64,000 nt of DNA from Psychrosphaera haliotis (GCF_009728465.1 NZ_WOCD01000005.1:682001-746000), one strand, 5' to 3'; counted from the stretch's first letter, positions 1-9,475 are shown. A program made the numbers and translations. Notes: generated by a model from the letters alone, not told the origin.

Positions 1-505
1 CAGGTACACCATGGAGTATGTCGCTTTGATTTAGGCTTTGTGTTCGGAGTTTGAGCGTCAAAAGGAGAATTAAACAGAAGGTAGTAAAACCGCCAAGTAA
101 ATGACCCATTACCACGAGTGGCATTAAATTCATGGTCACTGTCCACATCCCTAATACTGCTTGAAAGCCAACGGTAACAAGCAATAATCCAGAAAGCTTT
201 ACATGTTGTCTAGCCATAACATTTAGTATAAACATGACAAAAACCAACATGCCAAGTCCACCAGCAAAATAGCGGTGAACCATCTCATTTCTAGCTTTGT
301 GGTATTCAACTGGACGCTCTGGATAAGCTGACTCTGCTAATTCAATATGCGCAACTTCAGTAGGTACGGTAAGAAACCCATAACAACCAGGCCAGTCGGG
401 GCAGCCCAACCCAGCATCAGTCAACCGAGTATAAGCACCTAATATAATAACGACACAAACTAACAACAAAGATAAAATAGATAATCTATAACGAAAATTT
501 AACAT
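1..505 (-). CDS. ctaA: Heme A synthase, CtaA/Cox15 family (partial, runs off the left edge)
   Basis: This membrane enzyme converts heme O to heme A for the aa3/caa3-type cytochrome oxidase encoded next to it. The 168 N-terminal codons are present, starting from ATG at 505. They show a first transmembrane helix, then the family motif RLTDAGLGCPDWPGCYG, then a conserved heme-associated histidine in EMVHRYFAG, then further hydrophobic helices. The C-terminal half lies outside the window. It is the last visible gene of the minus-strand oxidase cluster, 40 bp downstream of the Sco-like gene. The family assignment is secure; the completeness of the gene cannot be judged. Confidence 0.93.
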   Translation of the reverse strand, partial: MLNFRYRLSILSLLLVCVVIILGAYTRLTDAGLGCPDWPGCYGFLTVPTEVAHIELAESAYPERPVEYHKARNEMVHRYFAGGLGMLVFVMFILNVMARQHVKLSGLLLVTVGFQAVLGMWTVTMNLMPLVVMGHLLGGFTTFCLILLLTLKLRTQSLNQSDILHGVP

Positions 506-545
506 CTGAACCCTTCTTATTTTTATTATTCGGGATGTTTAATTA

Positions 546-1049
546 TTAACCTATACGAGCATAATTTAACAGCTTTTTCAAATCAGAAAGTATGTCTTTA
601 CTAGTTCTAATTGTGATTTCACGCGTTTGACTTCCCGGGTACTTCAAAATAACTTTGCCCATTGGGTCGATTACATAAATATGATCACTGTCTAAGTCTT
701 GATTATTAGCAGAATAGGCTTTTGTCGCTGGATAATCTTGCAATGGCATTTCATTTGTTAGTACCCACGCATTGACTCTTTTTTGCAGTTTACCTAACGC
801 TAAATACGTTTGATTTAGTCCATAAAGTTGCTCTTCACAAAACGCATCACAACCTGATGTTTGTGGCTGATAAACAATGCTCCACATGGGCGTTTCAGTT
901 TTTATAGGTAAAACTATTTCTTGTTGTAAAAACTCACCTTTATTAGTCGCTGCTGGCGTATACCAACCCATTTTTAATACTAAATATGCAAGCACCAATG
1001 GCACTACAGCCATCGCCACAAATATCCCAAAGAATGATTTAGACTTCAT
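546..1049 (-). CDS. Membrane-anchored thioredoxin-like protein of the oxidase cluster (Sco-like CX3C)
   Basis: Predicted 167-residue protein with one N-terminal transmembrane helix (about residues 6-27) and an extracytoplasmic domain. It has a Sco1-like C-D-A-F-C (CX3C) motif after a W-S-I-V-Y strand and a terminal IYVIDPMGKVILKYP strand typical of thioredoxin-fold proteins. Position between SURF1 and heme A synthase suggests a role in cytochrome oxidase assembly, for example copper or thiol handling; that is inference. I chose ATG 1049 because it directly precedes the signal-anchor and overlaps the SURF1 gene by 11 bp. An upstream in-frame start at 1106 would add 19 residues read from inside SURF1. 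It is not a full Sco1 protein. Confidence 0.75.
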   Translation of the reverse strand: MKSKSFFGIFVAMAVVPLVLAYLVLKMGWYTPAATNKGEFLQQEIVLPIKTETPMWSIVYQPQTSGCDAFCEEQLYGLNQTYLALGKLQKRVNAWVLTNEMPLQDYPATKAYSANNQDLDSDHIYVIDPMGKVILKYPGSQTREITIRTSKDILSDLKKLLNYARIG

Positions 1050-1863
1050 TATTATTCCTTTTAGTTTTAGAACTACCTGATCGCAAACTAGCGAAGAGAA
1101 ATACAATCACCGCCGCTACCGCTAGCAAAAACCACTGCATCGCATAGGCAACATGTTTTTCTGGCGGCATAACAACGGGTTTATAAAGTTGAGGGTGTTG
1201 GTTTATCGTGTTTGAACTTGCATACAAAAACACTGGGCTCGTGGAAGGCGTCTTATTTTTGTGAAATTCCAAAATTGCATTAACCGACTGAACTCGCTGT
1301 GGAAAAGAGTATTCACCTGTTTTGTCACTTAATGTAAATTGCTCAAGATCAGTGGTTTTTAGTAGGCCCGTAACGTTCACCTTTTCCGGTAATAACACTT
1401 CTGGCAACTCGGCTCGTGTTGCTGGCGCTTTCCACCAACCTAAATTAACAAAAACGTAAGCATTACCATTGTTAACAGAACTATTGCTAACAAAGCCATC
1501 ACTCTTGCCAACAAAGCTATCATTGTTAGTGTGAGTAACTGAGCTACCAACAAGTGCCGGCACCACTACGTCATAACCTGCTTGACCTTGGTATATCTTG
1601 TTGTCTATCAACCAAATTGACCGGTTGTCTAATGTTAATTCTAACGTAACTTCTTTATTGTTTAACTCAGAGACGTCACCAAGTGTGATGCTGTTTAAGA
1701 GATTTTGTTGAGATAAAACAACGCCACTGGTTTGCTCTAGGAGAATACGTTTCTGTTCGGCACGCTCAAGTTGCCAAAAGCCTAACTTGCACAAAATCAA
1801 AAATGCCGTCACAGTAATCACTAACGACCATGGTGTGAATTTAAAGCGTTTTAAAATATGCAT
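1039..1863 (-). CDS. SURF1 family cytochrome oxidase biogenesis protein
   Basis: SURF1/Shy1 proteins help insert heme A into cytochrome oxidase subunit I. The 274-residue product has the expected layout: an N-terminal helix ending in the family signature LGFWQLERAEQK, a central extracytoplasmic domain (about residues 45-235), and a C-terminal helix (YAMQWFLLAVAAVIVFLF). The segment NLGWWKAPATR matches the conserved N-x-G-W motif region. It overlaps the downstream CX3C gene, so the two are probably translationally coupled. A serine/asparagine-rich insert near residues 105-130 looks lineage-specific. Confidence 0.9.
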   Translation of the reverse strand: MHILKRFKFTPWSLVITVTAFLILCKLGFWQLERAEQKRILLEQTSGVVLSQQNLLNSITLGDVSELNNKEVTLELTLDNRSIWLIDNKIYQGQAGYDVVVPALVGSSVTHTNNDSFVGKSDGFVSNSSVNNGNAYVFVNLGWWKAPATRAELPEVLLPEKVNVTGLLKTTDLEQFTLSDKTGEYSFPQRVQSVNAILEFHKNKTPSTSPVFLYASSNTINQHPQLYKPVVMPPEKHVAYAMQWFLLAVAAVIVFLFASLRSGSSKTKRNNNEV

Positions 1864-1919
1864 ACGTTTTTCATGACCAATTCAACCTAACAACCAACTA
1901 CTAAAATATAGGCAAGACA

Positions 1920-2144
1920 ATGGAATTTATAGTTAAAGCCATCATCGTCATTTTACTTTTAAGTATTATTTTCAACTTGTTTAAAGCAATGTTTACTATG
2001 TTAAAAGGTGATGAAAAAGCACCACCTATGTCGCATTTTATAGGACGTCGATTGTTATTTACCGGCGCACTAATGTTGTTGTTACTCATATTGCTTGGGC
2101 TTGGTATTATTGAACCTAACCCAAGCCCTTACACCAAAGCTTAA
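1920..2144 (+). CDS. DUF2909 small two-helix membrane protein
   Basis: A 74-residue protein with two transmembrane helices (about residues 4-24 and 46-64) separated by a short polar stretch containing K-G-D-E-K-A-P-P-M-S-H. This matches the DUF2909 family, which commonly sits in gammaproteobacterial cytochrome c oxidase clusters. It is the only plus-strand gene inside the minus-strand cluster, divergent from SURF1 and ending 8 bp before the convergent coIII stop. Its molecular function is unknown; a role in oxidase assembly is inferred only from location. Confidence 0.8.
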   Translation: MEFIVKAIIVILLLSIIFNLFKAMFTMLKGDEKAPPMSHFIGRRLLFTGALMLLLLILLGLGIIEPNPSPYTKA

Positions 2145-2151
2145 CTTTTGT

Positions 2152-3033
2152 TTATAGGATATAAACGAATATAAATAAGCACACCCAAACCACATCAACA
2201 AAGTGCCAATACCAGCTTGTTGCTTGGAAACCAAAATGGTTTTCAGGTGTAAAGTGTTCTTTCAACACTATTCTAAAGAACATAATAATAAGCATTATGG
2301 TCCCTAGCGTTACATGTAAACCATGGAATCCTGTTAGCAAGAAAAACGTATTACCATAAATGCCACTGGACAACATTAATCCCATTTCTCTGTATGCGTG
2401 AATATATTCTTCAACTTGTAAAACCAAGAATATACAGCCAAGTAATATAGTCGCACCTAACCACACTTTAAGTTGAGAACGTTTATTATGTTCAAGTCCA
2501 ACATGTGCAAAATGAAGTGTCACTGACGAAATAAGTAAAATGATGGTGTTGTATAACGGTAACCCAGTCCAACCCATTGCTTCAGTTGCTGTTCCATCTG
2601 GTGTTTTAACAAGCGGCCAAATAGCTTCAAAAGCTGGCCACAATACTTCATGTGTACTGAGGTTATTACTAGCTCCGCCTAACCACGGAACGGAAAACAT
2701 TCGGGCATAAAATAATGCGCCAAAGAATGCCCCAAAGAACATCACTTCGGAGAATATAAACCAGCTCATTCCTTGTTTAAATGAACGGTCCATTTGAGCG
2801 CTATACATGCCATTCATTGATTCATCTATAACGTTTCTAAACCAGCCAACCAACATAAATATAATGGTCAGTATGCCTGCCAGCAGCAAGTAACCGCTAA
2901 AACCGGATTCCCCTTTGGTTACGTCATTAACATAACCTCCTGCCCCAAACGCGATGCAAAATAAGCCGATAGCCCCTACAATTGGCCACGGGCTTTGAGC
3001 TGGTACGTAATACTTTTGATATTCACTAGACAT
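2152..3033 (-). CDS. ctaE: Cytochrome c oxidase subunit III
   Basis: Subunit III of the heme-copper oxidase, a seven-helix inner-membrane protein that stabilises subunit I and its proton-uptake function. The 293-residue sequence shows family motifs MSWFIFSEVMFFGAFFGALF and HFAHVGLEHN, and ends with FGFQATSWYWHFVDVVWVCLF, which contains the conserved W-H-F-V-D-V-V-W signature. It lies downstream of ctaD and ctaG in the same orientation, as in classic ctaCDGE operons. Length is normal and no defects are visible. Confidence 0.97.
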   Translation of the reverse strand: MSSEYQKYYVPAQSPWPIVGAIGLFCIAFGAGGYVNDVTKGESGFSGYLLLAGILTIIFMLVGWFRNVIDESMNGMYSAQMDRSFKQGMSWFIFSEVMFFGAFFGALFYARMFSVPWLGGASNNLSTHEVLWPAFEAIWPLVKTPDGTATEAMGWTGLPLYNTIILLISSVTLHFAHVGLEHNKRSQLKVWLGATILLGCIFLVLQVEEYIHAYREMGLMLSSGIYGNTFFLLTGFHGLHVTLGTIMLIIMFFRIVLKEHFTPENHFGFQATSWYWHFVDVVWVCLFIFVYIL

Positions 3034-3057
3034 TATTTGCCCTCTCTATGAGCATTA

Positions 3058-3635
3058 TTATTCTGAATCAGCAAAAAGCTCTGCAAAAGCAGATGCTTCA
3101 ATCTTGTCACTAATATCAAACAAGGTGTAAGACAATGTAACGGTGCCGTATTCCGCTGGTAATTCTGGGTCTATATAAAACTGCAAACCTAGCTTGGCTA
3201 GTTCGCCCTTTTCCAACGGCTGATGGTTAAAGCAAAAACACTCAACTTTATTAAAATAAGTTGCAGCTAACCCCGGGCTAACCGAAGGAATTGCCTGCAC
3301 AACCATGTCACCTGCTGATTGATTCGAAACTAAAAATTAACTTCATGATGTTCACCTGGATGGACTTTTATACGCTTAATTTCTGGTTCAAAAGTCCAAG
3401 GCAAACGTCCTTGGGTATGGGCGATAAACTCTACGGTAACTAACCTATCAACATCTACGACTTGTGATTGTGATGCCGCCGAATTACTTGTTTTCCCATT
3501 TAACCCCGTGATGTCGCAAAAGACATCGTAAAGAGGCACGAGCGCAAAACCGAAACCAAACATAAATACCACGGTAAAAACCAACTTTTTGATCAGCTTT
3601 ACGTGATCGGGCTTAGTATTTTGTTGAGCACTCAT
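3058..3635 (-). CDS. ctaG: Cytochrome c oxidase assembly protein CtaG/Cox11, apparent frameshift
   Basis: Cox11 delivers copper to the CuB site of subunit I. The first part (ATG 3635) has a short cytoplasmic tail, one transmembrane helix (about residues 17-37) and V-P-L-Y-D-V-F-C, then runs into a stop after HHEVNF. The remainder, including the copper-binding E-C-F-C-F motif and the YNKVECFCF-like region, continues in another frame. One missing base in the A5 run at 3332-3336 (T5 on the coding strand; six needed) explains this: adding one T reads VNFLVSNQSAGDMVV and gives 192 residues, normal for the family. It sits between ctaD and coIII. A sequencing error or a recent mutation are both possible; error is more likely. 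Confidence 0.88.
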
Positions 3636-3653
3636 AAAAACCTCTTTTGACCG

Positions 3654-5249
3654 TTACTTAATGGTCGGTGGCGTTTCAAACGTATGATAAGGAGCCGGAG
3701 ATGGAACTTCCCATTCTAGGCCTTCTGCGCCTTCCCATACTTGATCCGTCGCCTTTTCTCCGCCTTTAATACACTTATAAACCACAGCTACAAATAACAA
3801 CTGAGATAAACCAAATGCAAAACCACCAATACTGATAATGGCGTTAAAGTCTGCAAATTGAGTCGCGTAATCTGGAATACGACGAGGCATACCAGCAAGC
3901 CCAACAAAGTGCATAGGGAAGAATAAAACGTTCACTGATACTAGCGATAACCAGAAATGTAACTTAGCCAGACCTTCGTCAAACATATGCCCTGTCCACT
4001 TAGGCAACCAATAATAAGCACCCGCCATAATGGAGAAGATGGCACCCGTTACCAGCACATAATGGAAGTGAGCAACCACAAAGTAGGTATCGTGATACTG
4101 GAAATCTGCAGGGGTGATGGCCAGCATAAGCCCGGATAATCCACCTATGGTAAATAGGACAATAAAGGCAATGGAGAACATCATTGGTACTTCAAAGGTC
4201 AATGCACCTCGCCACATTGTAGCTACCCAGTTAAAGACTTTTACGCCGGTAGGGACCGATATCAACATGGTGAAGTACATAAAGAATAACTCACCAGCTA
4301 ATGGCATACCCGTCGTGAACATGTGATGCGCCCAAACCATAAACGATAGAATCGCTATTGAGGCCGTTGCATAAACCATTGAAGAATAACCAAACAAAGG
4401 TTTACGGCTAAATGTAGGAACGATTTGAGAGATAATGCCAAAGGCTGGCAAAATCATGATGTAAACTTCAGGGTGCCCAAAGAACCAGAATATATGCTGG
4501 AACAGGACGGGATCGCCACCACCGGCTGCACTAAAGAATGACGTAGCGAAATACTTATCCGTCAATACCATAGTTACCGCACCAGCTAATACCGGCATGA
4601 CCGCTATCAACAGGAAGGCCGTTATTAGCCAAGTCCAAACAAACAGCGGCATTTTCATGAATGTCATGCCGGGTGCTCGAAGGTTAAAAATGGTCACGAT
4701 GACGTTAATGGCGCCCATAATGGATGAGATACCCATAATGTGAACAGAGAACACAAAAAACGCTGTGCTGTCGCCACTGTAGGTTGTTGATAAAGGAGCG
4801 TAGAACGTCCAGCCAAACGCAGGACCACCGCCTTCCATAAACAATGACATTAAAAGGATAAGGAACGCGAACGGTAAAATCCAAAAGCTCCAGTTATTCA
4901 TTCTTGGTAACGCCATATCTGGCGCACCAATCATCATTGGAACCATCCAGTTTGCCAAACCAACAAAGGCTGGCATTACCGCACCAAAAACCATAATCAA
5001 ACCATGAACCGTGGTCATTTGGTTAAAGAAGTTTGGTTCTACTATTTGTAAGCCTGGTTGAAAGAGCTCAGCTCTGATAACCATAGCCATTGCGCCACCA
5101 ATAAAAAACATTAGTAGTGAAAACAACAGGTAAAGGCTACCAATGTCTTTGTGGTTTGTTGTTAGTATCCAACGCATAATGCCTTTAGGGGCACCATGGT
5201 GTTCATGATCGTCGTGATGATCGGTTGCACTATTTTCTATAGAACTCAT
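3654..5249 (-). CDS. ctaD: Cytochrome c oxidase subunit I
   Basis: Catalytic subunit carrying heme a and the heme a3-CuB centre where oxygen is reduced. The 531-residue protein has twelve transmembrane helices and the hallmark segments TTVHGLIMVFGAVMP, FWFFGHPEVYIMILPAFG (CuB histidine and the cross-linked tyrosine), MVWAHHMFTTG (two CuB histidines) and VAHFHYVLV (heme ligands). The histidine/aspartate-rich N-terminus (DHHDDHEHHG) is a lineage feature. It is 10 bp downstream of ctaC and 18 bp upstream of ctaG, so all three are probably one operon. Family assignment is certain. Confidence 0.98.
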   Translation of the reverse strand: MSSIENSATDHHDDHEHHGAPKGIMRWILTTNHKDIGSLYLLFSLLMFFIGGAMAMVIRAELFQPGLQIVEPNFFNQMTTVHGLIMVFGAVMPAFVGLANWMVPMMIGAPDMALPRMNNWSFWILPFAFLILLMSLFMEGGGPAFGWTFYAPLSTTYSGDSTAFFVFSVHIMGISSIMGAINVIVTIFNLRAPGMTFMKMPLFVWTWLITAFLLIAVMPVLAGAVTMVLTDKYFATSFFSAAGGGDPVLFQHIFWFFGHPEVYIMILPAFGIISQIVPTFSRKPLFGYSSMVYATASIAILSFMVWAHHMFTTGMPLAGELFFMYFTMLISVPTGVKVFNWVATMWRGALTFEVPMMFSIAFIVLFTIGGLSGLMLAITPADFQYHDTYFVVAHFHYVLVTGAIFSIMAGAYYWLPKWTGHMFDEGLAKLHFWLSLVSVNVLFFPMHFVGLAGMPRRIPDYATQFADFNAIISIGGFAFGLSQLLFVAVVYKCIKGGEKATDQVWEGAEGLEWEVPSPAPYHTFETPPTIK

Positions 5250-5259
5250 GACATGCCTC

Positions 5260-6393
5260 CTATTGACTTGTTAAGTAAGCGTTAATTTGAGCAGCTTGCA
5301 CTGCGTCACCGGTATTGTTACCCCAAGCATTACGCTCGTAAGTTACAATTGCTGCTAGGTCTTTTAAGCCAAGTTGCTTGCCGTAACCTTGCATTGCAGA
5401 ACCCGGTTTACCATTAACAACAATATCAATATGAGCGCCTAGATCTTCAATGGCAATTTTGCTGCCTTTTAACGCTGGGAATACACCAGGAATTCCTTCA
5501 CCGGATACTTGGTGGCAAGCAGCACAATTAGCTATGTATGCCTTTTCACCTACTTTCATTAACTCATCATAAGACATGTTCATGGCAAGTAATTTTTGCT
5601 CTTCTTCTTTGGCGATACGTGCCATTTCAACTTCTTGTTTCATCCACGCATCAAAGTCACCTTGCTCTTTGGCAATAACCACGATTGGCATAAAGCCATG
5701 ATCTTTACCACATAGCTCAGCACATTGACCTCGATAAATACCTGGCTCGTTTACACGGGTCCAAGACTCATTTATAAAGCCTGGGTTTGCGTCTTTCTTA
5801 ACGGCAAACTCCGGTACCCACCACGAATGAATTACATCATCTGAGGTAATTAAGAAGCGCACTTTTTTACCCACAGGGATAACCAAAGGGCGATCCACTT
5901 CTAATAGATAATTTTCTGATTTTTCGCGTTCGTTCGCAATTTGTTGAGGGGCGGTAGCAAGGAGGCTGTAATACTCTAAGTCATGATCAAAGTATTTATA
6001 ATGCCACTTCCATTGTGAACCCGTCACTTGAACGGTGAGGTCAGCATCACTGGTGTCTTCCATTTCTATCAGGGTTTTTGTGGCTGGAAATGCCATACCG
6101 ATAAGAATAATGAAGGGAACCGCGGTCCAAATTATTTCAACTTTGGTGCTTTCATGGAAATTAGCCGGCGTTACGCCTTTTGATTTGCGATGATGGAGCA
6201 TTGAATAGAACATCACTCCAAAAACTAATATAGCTATCACACAACAGATGTAGAAAATGATCATGTGCAAGTCATAAACACTTGAACTTATGTCTGTCAC
6301 CCCTTTAGTAAGGTTAAGACGCATGTCATCGGCCATTGCGGAATTAGCAAATACGGCAGTTGGGACTAACCAACTTAATTGCTTAGCAGTCAC
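5260..6393 (-). CDS. ctaC: Cytochrome c oxidase subunit II with fused cytochrome c domain (caa3 type)
   Basis: Accepts electrons from cytochrome c and passes them through CuA to subunit I. From the GTG at 6393 the product has a short signal peptide ending near N-S-A-M-A, two transmembrane helices (about residues 40-66 and 86-110), a CuA domain with the ligand cluster C-A-E-L-C-G-K-D-H-G-F-M (about 224-235), and a C-terminal class I cytochrome c domain with C-A-A-C-H (about 290-294). GTG 6393 is chosen because a GGAGG lies 7 bp upstream; an in-frame start at 6456 would add 21 residues without a signal peptide in the right place. The fused heme domain classifies the enzyme as caa3-like. It is first in the operon. 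Confidence 0.94.
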   Translation of the reverse strand: MTAKQLSWLVPTAVFANSAMADDMRLNLTKGVTDISSSVYDLHMIIFYICCVIAILVFGVMFYSMLHHRKSKGVTPANFHESTKVEIIWTAVPFIILIGMAFPATKTLIEMEDTSDADLTVQVTGSQWKWHYKYFDHDLEYYSLLATAPQQIANEREKSENYLLEVDRPLVIPVGKKVRFLITSDDVIHSWWVPEFAVKKDANPGFINESWTRVNEPGIYRGQCAELCGKDHGFMPIVVIAKEQGDFDAWMKQEVEMARIAKEEEQKLLAMNMSYDELMKVGEKAYIANCAACHQVSGEGIPGVFPALKGSKIAIEDLGAHIDIVVNGKPGSAMQGYGKQLGLKDLAAIVTYERNAWGNNTGDAVQAAQINAYLTSQ

Positions 6394-6633
6394 ACAGAAT
6401 CCTCCATAATGAAAAACAGTAAGGGATTCTGTACAACCCACCTCAGTACCAGCCAAGACCTAACGCACAACCAATGTGCGGCCTTAGACAGTGCTCCCCG
6501 TATGCTTTTAAATTATTATTTTTATAGTCCAAAGCTGCTTCATGCAGTTTGACGTTGATTTAGTTTAATTTTTATTCAACAAAATTAACGTATATCTTTT
6601 AACCAAGGAGTGCAAATTTTAATCGGTGAATGA

Positions 6634-6666
6634 CCGTCAATTGAACAATAATTAATCAATTGACGG
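6634..6666. terminator. Inverted repeat downstream of the thrE-like gene
   Basis: Arms CCGTCAATTGA and TCAATTGACGG form an 11-bp perfect stem with an 11-nt AT-rich loop, 10 bp past the stop of the ThrE-like gene (minus strand). No long U-tract follows, so it may be a weak terminator or an RNA-end stabiliser. The rest of the 282-bp gap to ctaC is AT-rich with no convincing gene. Confidence 0.4.
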
Positions 6667-6675
6667 TTTGAAAGG

Positions 6676-7908
6676 TTATAAACTTTTCTTAGGAGGGAGC
6701 GCAGAGTTGGCAAAAATAAGTCCTGCTACCAAGGACATAAGTATTATTAGAGATTGTTGACCTGCGGTTTCTGCTGAAGCAAAACCTTCACCCACAATAT
6801 ATGAATTTAAGCTAATAAAGGTTTTACTGCCTGGTACTAATACAATCAAACCTTGCATAGTAACAATTACAGCTGGTGCATTAGCTAAACGTGTAAATAG
6901 ATTCCCGTAAATGCCAACCATAAAGGCACCAATAAAGGCGCCAATACCAACATCGTAGTGTATTGAACCGTAGTGGCTTGTGCCGTAAGCAACAAAACCA
7001 ATCAGTAATGACCAAACCATATGTCGACGCCTAGTTCTGAAAGCAATAATAAGCGCCCAGCCTAGAATAAATATCGCCAACCAAGCCGTCCACCATGGCA
7101 ACAATTCTTGAGCTACAAACTCAACTTTGCCAAACATTTCCTGTCCAAGCTCAACGCCAACAAATGCTCCAAAGTACAGTTTGAACAGCATCATCACAGC
7201 GTCCATTATTTTGGCCGTGCCTGATACTAAGTGGCGCGCAGACAATTCTTGCAAGCCAATCGTTAACGCTAAACCAGGTATTAAAACGATAATGGATGAC
7301 AAAATAGCTAAATGGATGTTAATTCCAGGGTCAACATAGGCTGCGATTGCACAAGCCCCCATAGCCGACATCATTGCCACTAATGGCTCCAACATATTGG
7401 CTATGCCTTTAGAACGCTCTGACCATAAAATAAACAGGTAAACAACGATACCTAATAAACCAGCCCACAATGACGTGTTCAAGCTTGTATTCATCAGCAT
7501 CGCAAATGCGCTACCAGACATGCCAAATGAAAAACCTGTGGCTAAACGGCCATAAGGATTTGGCATAAATTCAATTTCATCAAGGCGCTCTTGTGCTTCT
7601 TCTACGCTAAGTTCACCACCTAACACTAAATCAACAACATCATCTGTGCGAGATAACGAGCCCATGTCTAAGTCGCCAGGATCAACCCTTGCCGCATGTG
7701 TATATTCATCTTCATGCCCTTCCGTCCAAAGTACGAATGTCATAGACGTTGGTGATATTATGAAAGATGAGCGAAGACCTATCGCATCAGCAAGCGTCAT
7801 TAAGTGCGCTTCTAATCGATAAGCGGGTGTGCCATATTTATGGAGCATTTTTCCCAAGCGAACGATAAATTTTCGTTTCTGCTTAAATGCCTCTTGCTGG
7901 TCTTGCAT
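6676..7908 (-). CDS. Threonine/serine exporter family protein (ThrE-like, fused N and C halves)
   Basis: Inner-membrane protein of the ThrE/DUF1212 family. The N-terminal cytosolic part (about residues 1-125) has the typical L-H-x-Y-G-x-P-A-x-R-x-E start and S-P-T-S-M-T-F. About ten hydrophobic helices follow, in two blocks corresponding to the two ThrE domains that are split into YjjP and YjjB in enterics. Known members export threonine and serine, or act with YjjPB in succinate export; the substrate here is not determinable. It begins 1 bp after the rmuC stop, so the two are probably co-transcribed. Length (410) is normal. Confidence 0.85.
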   Translation of the reverse strand: MQDQQEAFKQKRKFIVRLGKMLHKYGTPAYRLEAHLMTLADAIGLRSSFIISPTSMTFVLWTEGHEDEYTHAARVDPGDLDMGSLSRTDDVVDLVLGGELSVEEAQERLDEIEFMPNPYGRLATGFSFGMSGSAFAMLMNTSLNTSLWAGLLGIVVYLFILWSERSKGIANMLEPLVAMMSAMGACAIAAYVDPGINIHLAILSSIIVLIPGLALTIGLQELSARHLVSGTAKIMDAVMMLFKLYFGAFVGVELGQEMFGKVEFVAQELLPWWTAWLAIFILGWALIIAFRTRRRHMVWSLLIGFVAYGTSHYGSIHYDVGIGAFIGAFMVGIYGNLFTRLANAPAVIVTMQGLIVLVPGSKTFISLNSYIVGEGFASAETAGQQSLIILMSLVAGLIFANSALPPKKSL

Positions 7909-7909
7909 C

Positions 7910-9475
7910 TTACTCGCCTTTTTCTTCGCTGGTATTTAACGGCGTATTGTCCGCCATTGGCTCCGCTACTAATTCTAGTCGCTCATGCTCAAAGTCTGAA
8001 TGATTAGGCTCAATTTGTGGCATCGTTTTGGTTACCTTGTTAGATAACTGATTAAACCGCTCAACTTTACCAGCCAAACCTTGTTTACCCGCGAGTCCCT
8101 TTACGGTTTCATTATATTGGTTGCTTACTGTATTTAGTGACTTGCCCAGCTTTTGTAAACGCTCAGCTACAACACAAACTTGATTGTATATTTCGCCTGC
8201 TCTTAAGCTAATTTCTTTGGCTTCAGTATTACCTTGCTCAATACGCCATAAGTTAGATACTGTTTTTAATATTGGCATTAGAGTTGTGTGTGACACCAAG
8301 ATAACATTTTTTTCGTAACCGTAATTGAACAAGTCTTTTTTGTGTTTCATCGCTTCAATATAAGCTGGCTCAATAGGCATAAACATTAATACAAAACTAG
8401 GACTTCGCAAGCCAATCAAGTTTGAATAGTCCTTTTTAAACAAATCATTAATATGATTTTTAATGGCATTGCAGTGCTCATCTAAGGCGGAATTAACCTC
8501 TGCATCTGATTCAGCAGCTATGGCTTTATCATAAGCCACTAAAGATACTTTGCTATCAATAATAATGTGTTTATTGTCTGGCAGTTTAATAACAAAGTCA
8601 GGAAGCCTTCGGTTACCTTCCTCATCAACTCTGTTCTCTTGCGTATCGTAATGATCGCCTTTCATTAGCCCAGCTAACTGCAGTGTTCGTTCTAGTTGAA
8701 TTTCACCCCAATTACCGGTGGTCTTTTTGTCACCTTTAAGCGCCGTTGCTAAGTTGTTGGCTTCATTAGTCATTTGCAAACCAATATCCAGCACTTTTTT
8801 CAACTCAGAGCTTACCGTTGCCTGCCCTTTGACTGACTCACTATGCACTTCGTTCACTCGCTTTTGAAAGCCTTCAACTTGCTCTTTAAAGGGTCTTAAG
8901 ATTGCATCGAGTTCGGTTTTATTCGATTGACTAAAAGACTGACTTTTTTCATCTAAAATTTTGTTCGCTAAATGAGAAAACTCTAGTTTTAACTGTTCAC
9001 GTTGTTGCTCAACTTGCGCCTGTTGTTGCTCAAAATTCTTTTGTTTTTCAACAAAACTAGTTTTGATTTCCGTTAACTCCGACGTTAATGACATCAGCTC
9101 TTGCTGTTTGCCTTGCAGCTGATGTTGCATCGCAATGTTGTGATCTTTAAGTTCATCAATAGATAAGTTACGCTCGTCAATTCGAGTTTCTAAGCCTTCA
9201 ATTTCAGCCGTTAACGCTGCTACTTTTTGATGTGAAAGTTGTGCTTGGGTTTGAAAGTTTAAGGTTCGCTGTTCACTAGCTTCAAGTGCTTGGGTCAGTT
9301 CTTCAACTTTAAGAGTATGTTGATGTAAGGTTTGATTTGTTTCTTGCAGCTGCAACGCTGCACTTTGAAGGCTATTTTTGGCACGAAAATACAACCTTAT
9401 AATCACTATTAAAGCAATTAATAATAAGGCAATTATAAAATCGGATTGGCCAAACTGGAGATGAAAATTTTCCAC
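7910..9475 (-). CDS. rmuC: DNA recombination protein RmuC
   Basis: RmuC limits recombination between inverted or short repeats and carries an endonuclease-like fold. The 521-residue protein has an N-terminal transmembrane anchor (about residues 13-30), a long glutamine-rich coiled coil (about 35-180) and the conserved RmuC domain (about 195-480) with TGNWGEIQLERTLQLAG, LPDFVIKLPDN and the I-I-D-S-K-V-S-L nuclease-like strand. The start is a GTG at 9475. The tail beyond residue 490 is acidic and low in conservation. It is followed directly by the ThrE-like gene. Confidence 0.93.
   Translation of the reverse strand: MENFHLQFGQSDFIIALLLIALIVIIRLYFRAKNSLQSAALQLQETNQTLHQHTLKVEELTQALEASEQRTLNFQTQAQLSHQKVAALTAEIEGLETRIDERNLSIDELKDHNIAMQHQLQGKQQELMSLTSELTEIKTSFVEKQKNFEQQQAQVEQQREQLKLEFSHLANKILDEKSQSFSQSNKTELDAILRPFKEQVEGFQKRVNEVHSESVKGQATVSSELKKVLDIGLQMTNEANNLATALKGDKKTTGNWGEIQLERTLQLAGLMKGDHYDTQENRVDEEGNRRLPDFVIKLPDNKHIIIDSKVSLVAYDKAIAAESDAEVNSALDEHCNAIKNHINDLFKKDYSNLIGLRSPSFVLMFMPIEPAYIEAMKHKKDLFNYGYEKNVILVSHTTLMPILKTVSNLWRIEQGNTEAKEISLRAGEIYNQVCVVAERLQKLGKSLNTVSNQYNETVKGLAGKQGLAGKVERFNQLSNKVTKTMPQIEPNHSDFEHERLELVAEPMADNTPLNTSEEKGE

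Noticed and set aside
2094..2130. Inverted repeat GGGCTTGG / CCAAGCCC at the end of the DUF2909 gene as a terminator
   Set aside because: It is inside coding sequence encoding the conserved C-terminus and has no U-tract after it.
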